DNA of 64,000 bases from Gemmatimonadales bacterium (GCA_025927545.1 JAICLE010000005.1:1-64000), one strand, 5' to 3'; positions 28,488 to 36,809 are shown, numbered from the stretch's first letter. Numbers and translations: made by a program. The notes: generated by a model not told the origin, from the letters alone.

Positions 28488-29810
28488 ATGGTTGATGGAC
28501 GTTTTGCCATCATCGACCCGGCCGCGGGAATCAGCGGGGACATGCTGCTGGGCGCGCTCGTCGCGGCCGGCGCACCCGTGGAGTGGCTGCGCGGACTCCC
28601 GGCTCGGCTGGGCTCCCCCGAGGTCACGGTCTCGGTCACGCCGGTAGACCGCTGCGGGCTGCGGGCGACCAAAGTGGACGTCATCCTGCCCGGCGGCGAG
28701 CAGGAACAGCCGAGCAACCCCGTCGTACATGCGCATGCGCATGATGAACGCGACGAGGGCGGGGCTCACCACTCCCACGAGCACCCACCCCACTCGCCCG
28801 GGGCACATCGGCACATCACCCACCTGATCGCCGCCGTCGAGTGCGCACCGCTGTCGGCCTGGGTGCGGGAGCGTGCTGTGCGGGCCTTCCGCCTGCTCGG
28901 CCAGGCGGAGGGTCGCGTCCACGGGCTGCCGGCCGAGCAGGTGGCGCTCCACGAGGTCGGCGCGGTCGACGCGCTGATCGACATCGTGGGGGCCATCGAA
29001 GGTTTCGAGCAGCTCGGCATCAACCGGATCTACAATCGTCCGATCGGCGTGGGAGACGGCTGGGTGCGGGCCGCGCACGGCATCATACCTGTCCCGGCTC
29101 CCGCCACGGCGATCCTGCTCGAGGGACTCGAAGTCGGCCCCAACGGCCCCGTCACAGGGGAGGCCGTGACCCCGACGGGAGCGGTCCTGCTGCGCGTGCT
29201 CTCCGAGGGAGCGCCGCCGGCCCGCTGGCGGGGCGTGGTCGCGGGCGCCTGGGGCGCGGGCGGGCGCAACCCATCCACCTACGCCAACGCGCTCCGCCTC
29301 ATCGTCGCCGAGCCGGTGGCGGAGGCAGGTGAGGTCGTCCTCCTGTCCACGAACCTCGACGACATGAGTCCCGAGTACCTCGACCCGCTGCGCGAGGCAC
29401 TGGTCGCCGCCGGCGCCCTCGACGTGCAGGTCTGGTCCACGCAGATGAAGAAGGGCCGCACCGGATTCCGGGTGGAGGCCGTGGCACCGGCGCCGCTCGT
29501 CGACAGGGTCACGGACGCCTTCTTCCGCCACAGCACCACCGCGGGGGTGCGGCGGCAGCCGGCGGAGCGGGTGACGCTCCCGCGGCGTGAGGTCCAGGTC
29601 GAAGCGGCCGACGGCACGCGCGTCCGGGTGAAGGTGCTCGAGGCGCCCGACGGCCCCAGGATGAAACCGGAATACGACGATGTGGCAGCCCTGTCCCTGC
29701 GGACGGGACAGCCCGCCCACGAGGTGGCAAGGGACTTGCGTGAGCGGGCGCTTCGCCTGGTGAGCCCCGAGGGCGCCACCGGGCTCCGGACCTCGAACAA
29801 GGAGTCATGA
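28488..29810 (+). CDS. larC: LarC-family protein (nickel-pincer cofactor synthesis, DUF111)
   Basis: A 440-residue protein starting at ATG 28488. The ORF track's start at 27270 reads through thrC. The N-terminus FAIIDPAAGISGDMLLGAL is the family signature, and NLDDMSPEYLDPL begins the C-terminal domain. LarC inserts nickel into the pincer cofactor of lactate racemase-type LarA enzymes. A His-rich loop (about residues 80-110, HAHAHDERDEGG... and HSHEHPPHSPGAHRH) could hold metal. In Lactobacillus, LarC needs a frameshift between LarC1 and LarC2; here the gene is one frame. larA, larB and larE are not seen here. Confidence 0.87.
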   Translation: MVDGRFAIIDPAAGISGDMLLGALVAAGAPVEWLRGLPARLGSPEVTVSVTPVDRCGLRATKVDVILPGGEQEQPSNPVVHAHAHDERDEGGAHHSHEHPPHSPGAHRHITHLIAAVECAPLSAWVRERAVRAFRLLGQAEGRVHGLPAEQVALHEVGAVDALIDIVGAIEGFEQLGINRIYNRPIGVGDGWVRAAHGIIPVPAPATAILLEGLEVGPNGPVTGEAVTPTGAVLLRVLSEGAPPARWRGVVAGAWGAGGRNPSTYANALRLIVAEPVAEAGEVVLLSTNLDDMSPEYLDPLREALVAAGALDVQVWSTQMKKGRTGFRVEAVAPAPLVDRVTDAFFRHSTTAGVRRQPAERVTLPRREVQVEAADGTRVRVKVLEAPDGPRMKPEYDDVAALSLRTGQPAHEVARDLRERALRLVSPEGATGLRTSNKES

Positions 29811-29813
29811 CGA

Positions 29814-31253
29814 GTGAACGCCCAGATCGCGTCGACCTTCATCCTGCTGTCCCTGAGTGCGACCGCGGTGAGCGCCCAGCAGCCGGCGCTGAACGACCGC
29901 GTGGCCGCGGCGATGCCGAGCAAGTACGAGGGAGCCAGTTGCGGCATCAAGCCGAACCATTTCAAGGTGAGCAGCGGAGCCTCGTACCTGAAGACCAGCA
30001 TCGAGACGGAAGTTCCCGAAAACAAGGCGCGGTCGCTCGGCAACGGCGAGCGGGTCCTGCTCGAGGCCATCAAGCAGAACGGCCAGGACAAGAATCCCGC
30101 CGCCTGGTACTACCTCGGCCGGATCTACCTGCGCCAGGGCGATCTGTACCACGCGGATTCCGCGCTCAGCCGCGCGCAGGCGCTGGCGCCTGACTGTGCC
30201 AAGGACATCTCCGGCTACCGGCGCGCCGCCTGGGGCGCGCTGCTCAACGCGGGAAGCAAGTTCGAGCAGGAGAAGAACAGCGATTCGGCTCTGGCCATGT
30301 TCCGTCAGGCCGGAGTCATCTATCCGGGGTCTCCTCGCGTCTACTACGGGATGGCCACGATCATGAACGACAAGGGCCAGACCGACAGCGCCGCATACTA
30401 CTTCGGCCAGGCGGCGTCGGCGGGCGAGAATGCCACGGATACGATCGACGTGCAGATCCGCGACCGGTCCGCGTTCAACCAGGCGGCGCTGCTGCTCAAC
30501 GCCAAGAAGTATGACGAGGCGGCGGCCGCGTTCGAGCGCTATCTCAAGTGGAACCCGAAGGACGTCGAGGCCAAGCGCGGGCTCGCGGGCGCCTATCGCG
30601 GCGCCGGCAAGGTGGAGCAGGCACAGGCACTGGAGAAGGAGCTCGTCGCGGCCGGAGGCGCCCCGAGCGCCGCCGGGGCGCCCCCGGCTTCGCAGGATCT
30701 GATGGCGATCGGCGTGAACTTCTACAACGAGAAAAAGTATCCCGACGCCGCCGCGGCATTCGAGAAGGTGGTCGCGTCGGAGCCTTACAACCGGGATGCC
30801 CTCTCGAACCTGAGCAACACCTACCTGGCCATGAAGAATGGCGCCAAGCTGGCGGAGACGGCGGCCAAGCTGGTGGCCATCGAGCCGCTGAGCGAAAATG
30901 CCCTGAAGCTCCTCGGCGAGGGCTACAAGCAGGCAGGCAAGGTGGACCAGGCCGTCAAGACCGCCGAGCAGGTGCTGGCCCTGCCTGCCGACGTCAAGGC
31001 CTCGAACTTCGTCGTGTCCGCGGGAGACGCCACGCTGACCCTGTCGGCGTCGGGCCGTGCGGCTCAGACACCTTCCGGCAAGGCCATTCCACCCGCGCCG
31101 GTGGCGATCGTGGTGGAGTTCCTCAACGCGGCCGGCGGCGTGGTCGCCACCGAGGAGGCGCAGGTCCCGGCGCTTAAGTCCGGCGCCTCGCAGGAGATCC
31201 CTGTCGCGGCGAAGGGGAGTGGAATCACGGCCTGGCGCTACCGGCGGAAGTAG
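29814..31253 (+). CDS. Periplasmic TPR-repeat protein, unknown function
   Basis: A 479-residue protein starting at GTG 29814, about eight bases after GGAG in AAGGAGTCATGACGA. A signal peptide (to about residue 23, SATAVSAQQ) is followed by several TPR-like repeats, for example YYLGRIYLRQGDL, AALLLNAKKYDEAAAAFERYL and GVNFYNEKKYPDAAAAFEKV. A C-terminal beta-rich domain (about 390-479) ends at GITAWRYRRK. TPR proteins are scaffolds; nothing here shows a partner. It lies three bases after larC, so it may be co-transcribed. Confidence 0.8.
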   Translation: MNAQIASTFILLSLSATAVSAQQPALNDRVAAAMPSKYEGASCGIKPNHFKVSSGASYLKTSIETEVPENKARSLGNGERVLLEAIKQNGQDKNPAAWYYLGRIYLRQGDLYHADSALSRAQALAPDCAKDISGYRRAAWGALLNAGSKFEQEKNSDSALAMFRQAGVIYPGSPRVYYGMATIMNDKGQTDSAAYYFGQAASAGENATDTIDVQIRDRSAFNQAALLLNAKKYDEAAAAFERYLKWNPKDVEAKRGLAGAYRGAGKVEQAQALEKELVAAGGAPSAAGAPPASQDLMAIGVNFYNEKKYPDAAAAFEKVVASEPYNRDALSNLSNTYLAMKNGAKLAETAAKLVAIEPLSENALKLLGEGYKQAGKVDQAVKTAEQVLALPADVKASNFVVSAGDATLTLSASGRAAQTPSGKAIPPAPVAIVVEFLNAAGGVVATEEAQVPALKSGASQEIPVAAKGSGITAWRYRRK

Positions 31254-31280
31254 TCTGGAGCAGACCACAGAGGAGGGGCC

Positions 31281-32219
31281 ATGGCGGGGGCACGGGCGGA
31301 GCGCGCGATCAAGAGCGGACTGACCACCACGCGCGCGCCGTTCATCGAACAGGCGCAGGCCGAGGGCCGGCTGTACATCCACCAGCCCTACGAACTCTAC
31401 ACCGACGACAATCACGAAGCCTGGCGGCGACTGTTCACCCGCATGGAAGATCGCTGGCGCCGCTACGCCAACCCGCGGTTTCTCCAGGGCATCGACAATC
31501 TCTGCCTCGACCCGGCGCGCGTGCCCCGGCTCGAGGACGTCAACCGATTTCTGAGCCCCCTCACCGGCTTCCAGGCCAAGCCGGTGAGCGGGTACGTTCC
31601 TTCCTTCCTGTTCTTCGACTGTCTGCGCAACCGCGAGTTCCCGACCACGATCACGATCCGGGACGGCGCCACGCTCGACTATCTGCCCGAGCCGGACATC
31701 TTCCACGATATCGCCGGGCACGTGCCGATGCATACCGACCGTGCGTTCGCCGACACGCTGGTCCGGTTCGGCGACTGTGCCCACACCGCGGCGGAAATCG
31801 TGGCGGGAATCCGGGACGAGCACGAGCAGATCCGGCGGGTCACCAGCATCTTCAAGGCGCTCGCGCGGTTCTTCTGGTTCACGATCGAGTTCGGGCTCAT
31901 GCGGGGCCCGAACGGGCACGGCCTCAAGGTGTACGGGAGCGGGCTGCTGAGCTCTCACGGCGAAATCGCTCATGCGATCGATTCACCCGAGGTGCAGCGG
32001 TATCCGATGCAGCTCGAGTGGGTCATCAACCAGTACTTCGAGATCGACCACTACCAGCCCCTGCTGTTCGTGGTGGACTCGTTCGAGCACCTCTTCGACC
32101 TGGTCGGCGAGCTCGAGCGGTGGATGCGGGAGGGCCGGCTGGACAACGTCTCGCCCGGGGAGCCGGCCGTGAGTGAGCCGGACCTGCGGAGCTTCCTGGA
32201 TGCGTCGCGGGGGAAGTGA
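31281..32219 (+). CDS. phhA: Phenylalanine 4-hydroxylase, pterin-dependent
   Basis: A 312-residue non-haem iron, biopterin-dependent aromatic amino acid hydroxylase. The iron ligands are the two His in FHDIAGHVPM and the Glu in FTIEFGL. The region PDIFHD and the FEHLFDLVGEL end are typical of the bacterial enzyme. It converts phenylalanine to tyrosine and may begin Phe breakdown. No pterin carbinolamine dehydratase or homogentisate gene lies nearby. ATG 31281 follows AGAGGAGGGGCC, a clear ribosome site. Confidence 0.93.
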   Translation: MAGARAERAIKSGLTTTRAPFIEQAQAEGRLYIHQPYELYTDDNHEAWRRLFTRMEDRWRRYANPRFLQGIDNLCLDPARVPRLEDVNRFLSPLTGFQAKPVSGYVPSFLFFDCLRNREFPTTITIRDGATLDYLPEPDIFHDIAGHVPMHTDRAFADTLVRFGDCAHTAAEIVAGIRDEHEQIRRVTSIFKALARFFWFTIEFGLMRGPNGHGLKVYGSGLLSSHGEIAHAIDSPEVQRYPMQLEWVINQYFEIDHYQPLLFVVDSFEHLFDLVGELERWMREGRLDNVSPGEPAVSEPDLRSFLDASRGK

Positions 32220-32232
32220 GCGCCGCGTCGGC

Positions 32233-32261
32233 TTGACACCGGCCGGCGGGGCGATGACACT
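32233..32261 (+). promoter_or_regulatory. Promoter of the truncated tRNA-Gly(GCC)
   Basis: TTGACA (32233-32238) is a perfect -35 box. A 17-bp spacer leads to GACACT (32256-32261), a 3-of-6 match to the -10 consensus. The tRNA-like sequence begins 12 bases later at 32274. This geometry is what a tRNA promoter needs. It is also downstream of phhA and away from other genes. Confidence 0.5.
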
Positions 32262-32273
32262 CGCCTCTCGCTC

Positions 32274-32338
32274 GCGGGCGCGATTCAGTGATAGAATGCC
32301 GGCTTGCCAAGCTGGGCACCTACTCGGCTAACTCCCGC
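32274..32338 (+). pseudogene. Truncated tRNA-Gly(GCC) remnant
   Basis: GCGGGCG CG ATTC AGTGATA GAAT G CCGGC TTGCCAA GCTGG. This gives a full 5' acceptor strand, a D arm and an anticodon arm whose loop TTGCCAA carries GCC, the main glycine anticodon. The first 45 bases closely match the intact tRNA-Gly(CCC) at 33332. After the anticodon arm the T arm is missing: no TTCRANY loop is present. The run CTCCCGC at 32332-32338 could pair only imperfectly (6 of 7) with the acceptor 5' strand. It is therefore probably non-functional, and a working tRNA-Gly(GCC) must lie elsewhere. Confidence 0.6.
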
Positions 32339-32414
32339 CCAAGTCAGCGCCTCACAACGACTCCGAATCCCTCCCCGTGGGTTGCTGGTCTCTGCAAACC
32401 GTTCCCCGGCCCAT

Positions 32415-32951
32415 TCAGTAAGTGATCGTGCCCTCAATCGTGAAATGGGCAGTACCGGTACCAGCGACAGGGTCGAGAGCCGCGGTCCCCTTGGTGTAGG
32501 CCGTGCCCGCAGCATCAGCGAAGCGTCCGGTTCCGCCTCGGAAGCGCTCCGTACCTTCGAAGGTCGCCGTGAAGTCGGACAGGTTCGTGACACCCGTCCC
32601 GCTAAACGAGGAGTTCACTCGATCACCGTTGGCGGCGACATACGCCCCAGTGTTGGTGACGACCCCCGGCAGGAGCCCGTTGACCGGAGGCCCTGAGGGC
32701 ACGACCGACTGTAGGACCGTGTTGTGGCTGAGTCCGAGATGGGAGAGTTGGCACGTATACTCGATCCTGAGATCGAGGCGGCCGTCTGGGGCAACGTCTA
32801 GTATCGTGACCTCGGTGTCGCAGCGGCCGCCCAATGGGTGCGAAACCTCGGAGTGCCCGCCTCGAGCGAACGACGGAGCAGTCGGAGTGTCCGTAGAAGA
32901 GCATGCTGCAAGCGCGACGAGGGTGGCGGCGCCAAATCCGGTCCTATGCAT
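32415..32951 (-). CDS. Lipoprotein with a beta-rich repeat domain, unknown family
   Basis: A 178-residue minus-strand gene within a + strand region. The ATG at 32951 was chosen over 33119 because GGAGG precedes it by seven bases and the protein then starts with a lipoprotein signal (MHRTGFGAATLVALAACSS; lipobox ALAAC, Cys at residue 17). The mature part is rich in Gly/Thr and contains FTATFEGTERFRGGTGRFADAAG, reminiscent of beta-barrel secreted domains that prevent polymer collapse. No family is certain. Opposite strand and isolated placement suggest it was acquired. Confidence 0.7.
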   Translation of the reverse strand: MHRTGFGAATLVALAACSSTDTPTAPSFARGGHSEVSHPLGGRCDTEVTILDVAPDGRLDLRIEYTCQLSHLGLSHNTVLQSVVPSGPPVNGLLPGVVTNTGAYVAANGDRVNSSFSGTGVTNLSDFTATFEGTERFRGGTGRFADAAGTAYTKGTAALDPVAGTGTAHFTIEGTITY

Positions 32952-33331
32952 GGTGGGCCTCCGGAGGTATGTGGCGCTACGGTAGGGAACGGTACCAGAG
33001 TCGTCAAGCGGACTCAGAAAGATCGGTGTGCAGCCGTCGTGAGTTGGTGTGTCTATCGTGATATGAAACCGGATACCAGGATTTAGTTCCCTCTCCATCC
33101 GCGAGGGGCCTTGTGGCAAGCCTGGTGGGCTGCATCGACGGCGTGAGATGGGGTCAGTGCTTCACAGACGTGGCAGCGGAGCCGCGACGGAGGTCCGCGG
33201 GCGCAAGATCATCGGGCCTCGCCCTGAGTGTTCGATATGCAGCGAACCTGTGCCGGAAGGGCTTGATGTGTCGGCCACCTTTGGTCATATTGGTCGAGTC
33301 ACAGATTGCCAAGTCATTCTAGCGCAATTCC
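32952..33331. other. Non-coding stretch between the minus-strand lipoprotein and tRNA-Gly(CCC)
   Basis: About 380 bases with no convincing gene. The first 60 bases hold the lipoprotein's leader and promoter. The rest is visibly richer in A+T than the flanks and contains only a frame (33148-33423) that runs into the tRNA, which marks it as spurious. That frame includes ECSICSEPVPEG, so a decayed zinc-binding gene is possible. No repeat or attachment site was made out. Confidence 0.4.
32979..33007 (-). promoter_or_regulatory. Candidate promoter for the minus-strand lipoprotein
   Basis: On the minus strand TTGACG (33007-33002) is followed after 17 bases by TACCGT (32984-32979). The lipoprotein start codon lies 28 bases further on with GGAGG between. 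The -35 matches 5 of 6 and the -10 matches 3 of 6 consensus bases. Confidence 0.4.
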
Positions 33332-33403
<72 letters not shown>

Positions 33404-33416
33404 CTCGGAAGTTGTT

Positions 33417-33450
33417 CGCCTGACGTGGGCACACCTGCGTCAGGCGTTTT
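33417..33450 (+). terminator. Rho-independent terminator after tRNA-Gly(CCC)
   Basis: CGCCTGACG (33417-33425) pairs perfectly with CGTCAGGCG (33438-33446) around a 12-base loop, followed by TTTT. It lies 13 bases after the tRNA and is the clearest intrinsic terminator in the window. Confidence 0.8.
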
Positions 33451-33532
33451 CATGCGCCGGACGGCGCATCGTGGAGCGGCAGCCCTCCGGCGTCAAGCTC
33501 ATCTTCACATACGTGTTGGCGTAGGTTGATCG

Positions 33533-33994
33533 ATGCTCCTCCCGGGCGATGAGTCGTACATGCGGCGCTGCCTGGAGCTGGCGCGGCGTGCACTCGCCGC
33601 AGGCGAGGTCCCGGTCGGCGCGGTCGTCGTGCGCGCTGGCGACGTGATCGGCGAGGGTTGCGAGCGGACGCGCGAGCTGCTCGACCCCGCGGCGCACGCC
33701 GAGATCGAGGCCCTTCGCGCCGCGTGCCGCGCCAGCGGCACGCTCGATCTGGCCAGCGCCACCCTCTACACCACCGTCGAGCCGTGTGTGCTCTGTGCGT
33801 ATGCCGTGCGGCGGACGCGTATCCGCCGCGTCGTGTTCGGCGTACCCGCCGGCGTACTTGGAGGGGTGAGCGGAGGCTGCCCGCTGCTCACCGACGTCGC
33901 GTCGTTCACGGGCGCCGAGCCACCGCTGGTAACGGCCGGCGTTCTGGCCGAGGATTGCCGGCGACTGCTCGCCGCGCCCCATCCAGACGCCTAG
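33533..33994 (+). CDS. Nucleoside / tRNA adenosine deaminase-like protein (TadA family)
   Basis: A 153-residue cytidine-deaminase-fold enzyme. The zinc site is HAEIEAL (about residue 64) and TVEPCVLCAYAVRR (PCxxC), with catalytic Glu in HAE. TadA edits adenosine to inosine at the wobble base of tRNA-Arg(ACG). The segment after PCxxC (VFGVPAGVLGGVSGG) differs from the usual TadA sequence, so guanine or cytosine deaminase roles remain possible. It is flanked by tRNA-Gly and by a secreted protein gene, so context does not decide. The motif CAYAVRR in place of CAGAI is notable. Confidence 0.7.
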   Translation: MLLPGDESYMRRCLELARRALAAGEVPVGAVVVRAGDVIGEGCERTRELLDPAAHAEIEALRAACRASGTLDLASATLYTTVEPCVLCAYAVRRTRIRRVVFGVPAGVLGGVSGGCPLLTDVASFTGAEPPLVTAGVLAEDCRRLLAAPHPDA

Positions 33995-34089
33995 GCGGCC
34001 GGCGGCGCCTCCGAGCTGGGCTCCTGGAGGCCTTCGCCTGTGACCAGCCTCACGGCTCGAGCCGGGCCAATGACCGAGTATGGCTCGGT

Positions 34090-34112
34090 GCGGCGCTCAA
34101 GCGGAGCGCCGC
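34090..34112 (+). terminator. Hairpin between the deaminase and the secreted protein
   Basis: GCGGCGCT (34090-34097) pairs perfectly with AGCGCCGC (34105-34112) around CAAGCGG. It lies 95 bases after the deaminase stop and 21 before the next start. No T tract, so it may be a terminator or a leader hairpin of the next gene. Confidence 0.35.
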
Positions 34113-34133
34113 CGGATTTGTCGAGGAGGACAC

Positions 34134-34682
34134 ATGAAAGGTTTGATACTCGGGATCGGGGCGCTGGCGGCCGTCATGCTCGTCCCGGCCACGGCCAGCG
34201 CGCAGATGCCGGTCGTATTGGTGTGCCAGGACGGGAGCACTCAGCCAGGGCCGTCGCAGGTCGCCTGCAAGAACCACGGGGACGTGGACTGGACTACGAC
34301 GAACGTCTGGACCAAGATGCGCGCCGGGCAGTTCGCCTCCACGGACACGGTGGCATGCAAGGACGGCCAAGCCGCCGCGGCCTCGGCCACGGCGTGTGAC
34401 AGCCACGGAGGGGTGGACAGCGTCTCGACGCTTGCGGCCATCAAGCGCCGGCAGCAGGCGAACCGCTATGCCAGGCCGGACTCCGGGAAGGTCGGAGCGG
34501 ACACCACACGCGGCTATCAGCCGGGTGCCACCGGCGCCGACACCGCGGCCAGGACGGATACGGCTTCGATGAAGAACAGCACGTCGGCATCCGACACGTC
34601 TTCGATGCGAGACTCGTCCTCCATGCGGGACACGTCGTCCGCTGGAGCGCCATCGAGTAGCGATAGCTCGCACTCGAGGTAG
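34134..34682 (+). CDS. Secreted protein with two DUF3761-like Cys repeats
   Basis: A 182-residue protein with a signal peptide (to about residue 24, ATASAQM) and two imperfect repeats, CQDGSTQPGPSQVACKNHGDVD and the later CKDGQAAAASATACDSHGGVD, each with two Cys. The pattern (CxDG ... ACxxHGGV) resembles DUF3761. The last 70 residues are a Ser/Thr/Asp-rich tail with repeated SSMRD-type units. The start ATG 34134 follows GAGGAGGA. Function unknown. A clean terminator follows, so it is probably a single-gene transcript. Confidence 0.75.
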   Translation: MKGLILGIGALAAVMLVPATASAQMPVVLVCQDGSTQPGPSQVACKNHGDVDWTTTNVWTKMRAGQFASTDTVACKDGQAAAASATACDSHGGVDSVSTLAAIKRRQQANRYARPDSGKVGADTTRGYQPGATGADTAARTDTASMKNSTSASDTSSMRDSSSMRDTSSAGAPSSSDSSHSR

Positions 34683-34705
34683 CCGGCCTGCCTGCGGCAT
34701 GCCTT

Positions 34706-34740
34706 CGAGGCCCCGATCCCGACCAGGGATCGGGGCCTCG
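34706..34740 (+). terminator. Terminator after the DUF3761-like gene
   Basis: A perfect 15-bp stem: CGAGGCCCCGATCCC (34706-34720) and its complement (34726-34740) around GACCA, with GCTTTA after it. The short T run is weak, but the stem is the longest perfect inverted repeat I noticed in the window. Confidence 0.7.
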
Positions 34741-34823
34741 GCTTTACGCCCCCAGGCGCTTGACTCCCCGCGCTCGGGGGCAGATCATTCCGCTACCCCC
34801 TCGTTTCACTTCGCGGAAGTCCC

Positions 34824-36809
34824 GTGGACGAGCCCGTCCGTCGCGCGACCCGCACGCGGCGTTTTCCTCTCGCCCGGCTGCGCGTGCTGATGGTGACCCA
34901 GGACCCGGCCGCAACCGCGGACGTCCTGGCTGCGCTGCGCGCCGAAGTTCCGCCGGAGTTCGCGGTGGTGGCCGCATCCCGGGTGGCCGCGGCCCTGGGC
35001 CAGCTCCAGGCAGACCGGTTCGACGCGGTGCTGCTCGACCTCACGATCCCGGAGCTCGGCGGCCCTCCGACGATCCTGTCGCTGCACGAGCGCTGGCCCG
35101 AGCTGCCGATCCTCGCCCTTGGCGCCGACGGGGAGCCCGCGGCGGCCGCGGAAGCGCTGAGACTCGGCGCACAGGATTTCCTCCCGCGCGCGGCGCTCCG
35201 CACCCCTCACCTGGCGCGCTCGCTGCGGCACGCCGTCTGGCGCGCGGCAGCCGGCCGCGCGCGAGTGCAGCGCGAGAGCGAGCGGCAGCTCCACAGCATT
35301 ACGGAGGGCATTCCGGGCGCCGTGTACCACTATCGGCTGTCGCCCGACGGCCGCGAGTCGTTCCGTTTCCTGAGCGCGGGCATTCGGAAGCTGGCGGGCA
35401 TCGGGTCGGAAGAAGCCGAAGCCGATGGGAGCCGGTTCTGGTCGCTGGTGCACGCGGACGACATCGCCACCTGCCGTGCCACCCTCCTCCAGTCGGCGAG
35501 AACGCTCCGGCCCTGGCTGCTCGAATTCCGCCTCACGCCAAAGGATGGCGCCCCGAAGTGGATCAGAGGCAGCGCACTCCCGACGCCCGAAGCCGACGGC
35601 GGCACGTTGTGGAACGGCATCTTCGTGGACGTGGGCGAGCAGCGGTTCCTCGAGGAGCAACTCCGGCAGGCACAGAAGATGGAAGCGGTCGGCCAGCTCG
35701 CGGGAGGCGTCGCGCACGACTTCAACAATCTCCTCACCGCCATCGGCAGCTCGGCCGATATGGCGCTGGAGGAGCTTGCGGACCAGGAGGCGGTGCGGGA
35801 ACACCTGGGGGAGATCCAGCGCGCCACCGTACGCGCGGCAGACCTGACACGTCAGCTCCTGGCGTTCAGTCGCCGGCAGGTGTTGAACCTGGAAGTGGTC
35901 GCGCTGGCCGACGTCGTGCACGAGGGCGAGCGCATGCTGCGGCGGCTCATCGGCGAACCCATCCGGCTCGAGACTGCGATCGATCCGGACGCGCCGCCGG
36001 TCCGCGCCGACCGCACTCAGCTCGCCCAGGTCCTCATGAACCTGGCAGTGAACGCGCGTGACGCCATGCCCGACGGGGGCACGCTCACGCTGGCAACCGG
36101 GCACCGCGTCGTCCGCCCCTCGGACGCGCGGCGCCAGCGCGGCCTCTCGCCCGGGGCGTACAGTCTCCTGGTGGTGCGGGACACCGGCACCGGCATGGAC
36201 GAGGCGACCCGCTCGCGCATCTTCGAGCCGTTCTTCACCACGAAGGAGCGGGGGAAGGGCACCGGCCTCGGGCTCTCGATGGTGTACGGCATCGTGAAGC
36301 AGACGGGCGGATACATCCACGTGGACACCGCGCCGGGACGCGGCACGGCGTTCACGATCCACCTGCCGGTCGCCCCGGCGGGCCTGAGCGGGGCTGAGCG
36401 GCCACCAGCACGGCGCCGGGTGCGGAGCCGGGGCACGGAGCGGGTGCTGGTCGTGGAAGACGAAGACGGCGTGCGCGCCCCGGTCCGCCGGATACTGCTG
36501 GCGCACGGCTACCGCGTCCTGGAGGCGCCCGATGGGCCGTCCGCACTGCGGGTGGCGGAGGAGCAGCCGGGGAAGATCGACCTGCTGCTGACCGACGTGG
36601 TAATGCCCGGGATGAACGGCGGCGAACTCGCCCGCCGGCTGCGCCGGCTCAGGCCCGGCATCAGAGTCGTGTTCATGTCGGGCTACAGCGCCGAGGCGGT
36701 CGCGATGCATGGCGAGCTCTCGCCAGGCGCCGCCTTCCTGCAGAAGCCCTTCAGCGTCGAGGAGCTGACCGAGCGGCTCCGGGATGCGCTGGAGCACGAG
36801 CAGCCATAG
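34824..36809 (+). CDS. Hybrid sensor histidine kinase (REC-PAS-HisKA-HATPase-REC)
   Basis: A 661-residue kinase starting at GTG 34824. The N-terminal receiver-like domain (about 10-125) keeps the acceptor Asp in AVLLDLTIPE, but its usual acidic pair is reduced to VTQD and the conserved Lys appears as Arg (DFLPRAAL). A PAS domain (about 150-275) is followed by the H box GGVAHDFNNLL, the N box LMNLAVNARDAM, and G boxes RDTGTGMDE and GTGLGLSMV. A C-terminal receiver (about 542-661) has DLLLTDVVMPGMNG and ends FLQKPFS. No DNA-binding output lies beside it, so its partner is elsewhere. No membrane segment is seen, so it is probably cytoplasmic. Confidence 0.85.
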   Translation: MDEPVRRATRTRRFPLARLRVLMVTQDPAATADVLAALRAEVPPEFAVVAASRVAAALGQLQADRFDAVLLDLTIPELGGPPTILSLHERWPELPILALGADGEPAAAAEALRLGAQDFLPRAALRTPHLARSLRHAVWRAAAGRARVQRESERQLHSITEGIPGAVYHYRLSPDGRESFRFLSAGIRKLAGIGSEEAEADGSRFWSLVHADDIATCRATLLQSARTLRPWLLEFRLTPKDGAPKWIRGSALPTPEADGGTLWNGIFVDVGEQRFLEEQLRQAQKMEAVGQLAGGVAHDFNNLLTAIGSSADMALEELADQEAVREHLGEIQRATVRAADLTRQLLAFSRRQVLNLEVVALADVVHEGERMLRRLIGEPIRLETAIDPDAPPVRADRTQLAQVLMNLAVNARDAMPDGGTLTLATGHRVVRPSDARRQRGLSPGAYSLLVVRDTGTGMDEATRSRIFEPFFTTKERGKGTGLGLSMVYGIVKQTGGYIHVDTAPGRGTAFTIHLPVAPAGLSGAERPPARRRVRSRGTERVLVVEDEDGVRAPVRRILLAHGYRVLEAPDGPSALRVAEEQPGKIDLLLTDVVMPGMNGGELARRLRRLRPGIRVVFMSGYSAEAVAMHGELSPGAAFLQKPFSVEELTERLRDALEHEQP

